Source: an uncultured Lachnospiraceae bacterium
GTDB lineage: Bacteria; Bacillota; Clostridia; Lachnospirales; Lachnospiraceae
Reading direction: 5' to 3'
Assembly (NCBI GenBank): GCA_947176785.1
Contig: CAMWSA010000227.1
Coordinates: forward strand, 1 to 6,367
DNA length: 6,367 nucleotides
Positions 6,156-6,367 of this stretch are shown here, in pieces. The translations under genes and the position numbers were made by a program. Within the stretch, counting starts at the first letter, position 1; each line of letters starts with the position of its first letter. The notes under the pieces were generated by a model. That model was given only the letters and a program-made list of their open reading frames with translations. It ran no database searches and had not been told where the DNA came from.

Positions 6156-6245
6156 ATGATGAGAGAATTGAGGTCAACATATACTGGTTGGAAAAATCAT
6201 CAAATAAATGATGACGGAATATGGCATTGATTCAGAAAGGATGGA

Positions 6246-6367
6246 ATGGCAGAGATGAATGATGTAAACGTAAGCGAAATGGGTCTGCTCGAATTTCAAG
6301 AGTATTGTGAAAGTGTAAACGTAAGCGAAATGGATATGCACGAGTTTGCCATGTTCTGCAAAAAATG
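6246..6367 (+). CDS. 5' end of a gene with N-terminal 17-residue tandem repeats (3'-truncated by window)
   Basis: An open frame starts at ATG 6246, 5 nt after AAAGG (6236-6240), and runs without a stop to the right edge (40 full codons). A second in-frame ATG lies at 6255. After MAEMND the product consists of two copies of a 17-residue unit with consensus VNVSEM-x-x-x-EF-x-x-[YF]-C-x-x. Nine of 17 positions are identical, including the cysteine. I do not recognise the repeat. The visible part is too short for a fold or function to be assigned. It is in the same direction as the gene before it. Further repeats may follow outside the window. Confidence 0.55.
   Translation, partial: MAEMNDVNVSEMGLLEFQEYCESVNVSEMDMHEFAMFCKK
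6264..6365 (+). repeat. two 51-bp tandem repeat units
   Basis: Unit 1 (6264-6314) and unit 2 (6315-6365) have a 51-nt period. Each opens with the same 19 bases (gtaaacgtaagcgaaatgg), with a matching T just before. After those bases the DNA diverges sharply although the coded pattern EF-x-x-[YF]-C is kept. The period is a multiple of three, so the frame is preserved. Confidence 0.85.

Overview
The window looks like part of an accessory island in a Gram-positive Firmicute, most likely a gut Clostridia/Lachnospiraceae member. The grounds are strong AGGAGG-type ribosome binding sites, short gaps between genes, a lipoprotein with a Gram-positive-style signal peptide, and a set of protein families (SUKH/SMI1-KNR4, DUF2262 and small orphan acidic proteins) typical of the immunity-gene arrays trailing polymorphic toxins in these bacteria. 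The taxon is an inference; no rRNA, tRNA or housekeeping gene is present. All convincing genes lie on the + strand.

Layout from left to right: (i) the 3' end of a gene that begins before the window, with a probable SUKH C-terminal half, an acidic linker and a leucine-rich-repeat-like tail (to 659); (ii) a 437-residue predicted lipoprotein with three copies of a G-x-Y-x-x-G-x-[DN]-[IL]-P-x-G-x-Y motif (662-1975), probably translationally coupled to (i); (iii) a 117-nt gap holding a perfect 11-bp palindrome with a 3-nt spacer (2037-2061); (iv) a DUF2262 protein (2093-2953); (v) a small 121-residue alpha/beta orphan (3040-3405); (vi) a SUKH protein that appears to be a fusion of two formerly separate genes (3518-4888, with an internal ribosome-binding-site-plus-ATG at the join); (vii) a 154-residue orphan (4981-5445); (viii) a 185-nt gap holding what reads as a decayed 3' end of a group II intron (about 5534-5606); (ix) a 174-residue protein with a GQA-x-S-x-QGEL...NGN-x-NWD signature (5631-6155); (x) the 5' end of a gene whose product starts with two 17-residue tandem repeats and runs off the window (6246-end).

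Taken together this reads as a stretch of an orphan immunity-gene array. The proteins are mostly small to mid-sized, soluble, acidic and unrelated to each other; they are arranged head to tail, and most have their own ribosome binding site. No toxin domain, secretion signal for a toxin, or transposase is visible. Base composition shifts from GC-rich on the left (40/60 G+C in 121-180) to AT-rich further right (16/60 in 3061-3120; 19/60 in 5701-5760), which fits assembly from several sources. The most informative oddities are the fused SUKH gene, the group II intron fossil and the tandem-repeat ORF at the right edge. I found no strong rho-independent terminator or sigma-70 promoter.
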